Assembly (NCBI GenBank): GCA_025451425.1 | Contig: JANWKK010000073.1 | Span: 1-6,949 of the forward strand | Length of the DNA stretch: 6,949 nucleotides | Reading direction: 5' to 3' | Source: Gemmatimonadaceae bacterium | GTDB lineage: Bacteria; Gemmatimonadota; Gemmatimonadetes; Gemmatimonadales; Gemmatimonadaceae | In this document: in pieces, positions 6,228-6,949 of the stretch | Layout of the letters: each line of letters opens with the position of its first letter | How positions within the stretch are numbered: the first letter of the stretch is position 1 | Made by a program: the position numbers and the translations under genes | Notes under the pieces: model-generated | Databases searched by the model: none | What the model saw: the letters and a program-made list of their open reading frames with translations, nothing else | Told to the model about the DNA's origin: nothing

Positions 6228-6949
6228 TTAGGCAGTCGTTTCTCTGATCATTTGTTCGACCGTCGTGATCCCCTTGATCACCTTCATCCACGCGTCCATA
6301 CGGAGCGTGAGCATTCCCTCCTCGATCGCGCCGTCGCGAATCTCGGCGGCACCTGCGTTCATGATGATCATCCGGCGAATCTTCTGACTCATTGGCATCA
6401 CCTCGTACACGCCCTGACGGCCCTTCAAGCCCGTTCCGGCGCACGTGTCGCAGCCGGCGCCCTTGAAGAAGCCAAGCTCACCGATCGGCGTGTCGAGCGA
6501 CGCATACGCGAGAATGCCTTGCGCTTCCTTCATCGCTTTCGCCTTCGCGTTCGCGATCGCCTCGTCGGTGAAGCGCAGTTCCCGTAGCGTCGTGGCGCGA
6601 GTGACCTTCGCACCCGCGAGCTCTTCGTCCGTCGGCTCGTACTGCGTTCGGCAGTTGTTGCAGATGCGCCGCAACAGTCGCTGCGCGAGCACGAGATTCA
6701 ACGCCGAGGCAACGTTGAACGGCTCGAGTCCCATGTCGAGCAGACGCGTCACCGTTTCCGGCGCTGAGTTCGTGTGCAGCGTCGAGAGCACCAAGTGGCC
6801 GGTCAGCGCGGCCTTGATCGCGATACCGCCTGTTTCGAGATCTCGAACCTCACCGACCATGATGATGTTCGGATCTTGACGCAGGAACGCTTTCAGCGCG
6901 GCGGCGAACGTCATGCCGACTTCGTTGCGCACGAGCACCTGATTGACGC
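6228..6949 (-). CDS. pilB: Type IV pilus extension ATPase PilB (N-terminus cut by right window edge)
   Basis: Cytoplasmic hexameric ATPase that powers pilin assembly. Only the last 239 codons are in the window; Walker A and the N-terminal domain lie beyond the right edge, and the frame is open to that edge. Visible motifs are RNEVGMTFAAALKAFLRQDP (7-26 of the fragment), Walker B NIIMVGEVRD (27-36) and the His box GHLVLSTLHTNSAPETVTRL (50-69). Then comes the zinc tetracysteine that marks PilB/GspE extension motors and is absent from PilT: CNNC (96-99) and CDTC (166-169), the latter followed by GTGLKGRQGVYEVM. The 66 residues between the Cys pairs are about twice the usual spacing. The TAA stop (6228-6230) lies in the octamer GCCTAACG. 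First gene of the visible pilB-pilT-pilC operon. Confidence 0.95.
   Translation of the reverse strand, partial: VNQVLVRNEVGMTFAAALKAFLRQDPNIIMVGEVRDLETGGIAIKAALTGHLVLSTLHTNSAPETVTRLLDMGLEPFNVASALNLVLAQRLLRRICNNCRTQYEPTDEELAGAKVTRATTLRELRFTDEAIANAKAKAMKEAQGILAYASLDTPIGELGFFKGAGCDTCAGTGLKGRQGVYEVMPMSQKIRRMIIMNAGAAEIRDGAIEEGMLTLRMDAWMKVIKGITTVEQMIRETTA

Larger units (their letters stand above)
263..6233. repeat. Dispersed octamer CGTTAGGC / GCCTAACG
   Basis: Exact CGTTAGGC on the plus strand at 263-270, 635-642, 2197-2204, 5463-5470 and 6226-6233, and the reverse complement GCCTAACG at 4079-4086. A 7-base copy, CCTAACG, is at 4987-4993. At about 60% GC, roughly 0.3 exact octamers would be expected by chance on both strands. 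Copies lie inside the lipoprotein (two), antiporter, pilC and pilT (two, including the 7-base copy), and one covers the pilB stop. The role is unknown; see findings. Confidence 0.6.

Noticed and set aside
1..6949. CRISPR array, tRNA, rRNA, insertion sequence or phage genes
   Set aside because: No regularly spaced direct repeats, no tRNA or rRNA-like segment, and no transposase or phage protein in any frame I read.

Overview
This is a GC-rich bacterial stretch in which every supported gene is read leftward (minus strand). The mix of a type IV pilus motor operon, a periplasmic Amidase_3 enzyme and a lipoprotein points to a diderm. Gene style and the recurrent octamer CGTTAGGC make me think of Gemmatimonadota, but no marker gene here proves it and I hold the assignment at moderate to low confidence.

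Right half (about 3625-6949): a pilus operon in the order pilB (cut by the right edge), pilT, pilC. PilB powers pilus extension, PilT powers retraction, and PilC is the inner-membrane platform both motors act on. The two intergenic spacers (84 and 85 nt) each hold an imperfect hairpin with a shared pyrimidine-rich arm. The operon closes with a strong stem-loop terminator at 3625-3657.

Middle (2746-3502): a gene I do not recognise. Its best start, with a good Shine-Dalgarno, lies in a different frame from its 221-codon body, so it looks frameshifted near the N-terminus. A fragment resembling the PLP-aminotransferase motif TNGSSEG is visible, but the whole is too short for such an enzyme.

Left half (1-2649): a closely packed cluster of a CPA2-type cation:proton antiporter, a secreted N-acetylmuramoyl-L-alanine amidase and, coupled to it by an ATGA overlap, a lipoprotein with two YARHG-like repeats that runs off the left edge. 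The last two are probably a cell-wall pair.

The most unusual signal is dispersed: CGTTAGGC/GCCTAACG occurs six times exactly, plus one 7-base copy, in under 7 kb. It falls in coding sequence on both strands and at the pilB stop, often where the codon is a leucine codon (CTA or TTA) otherwise scarce in these genes.
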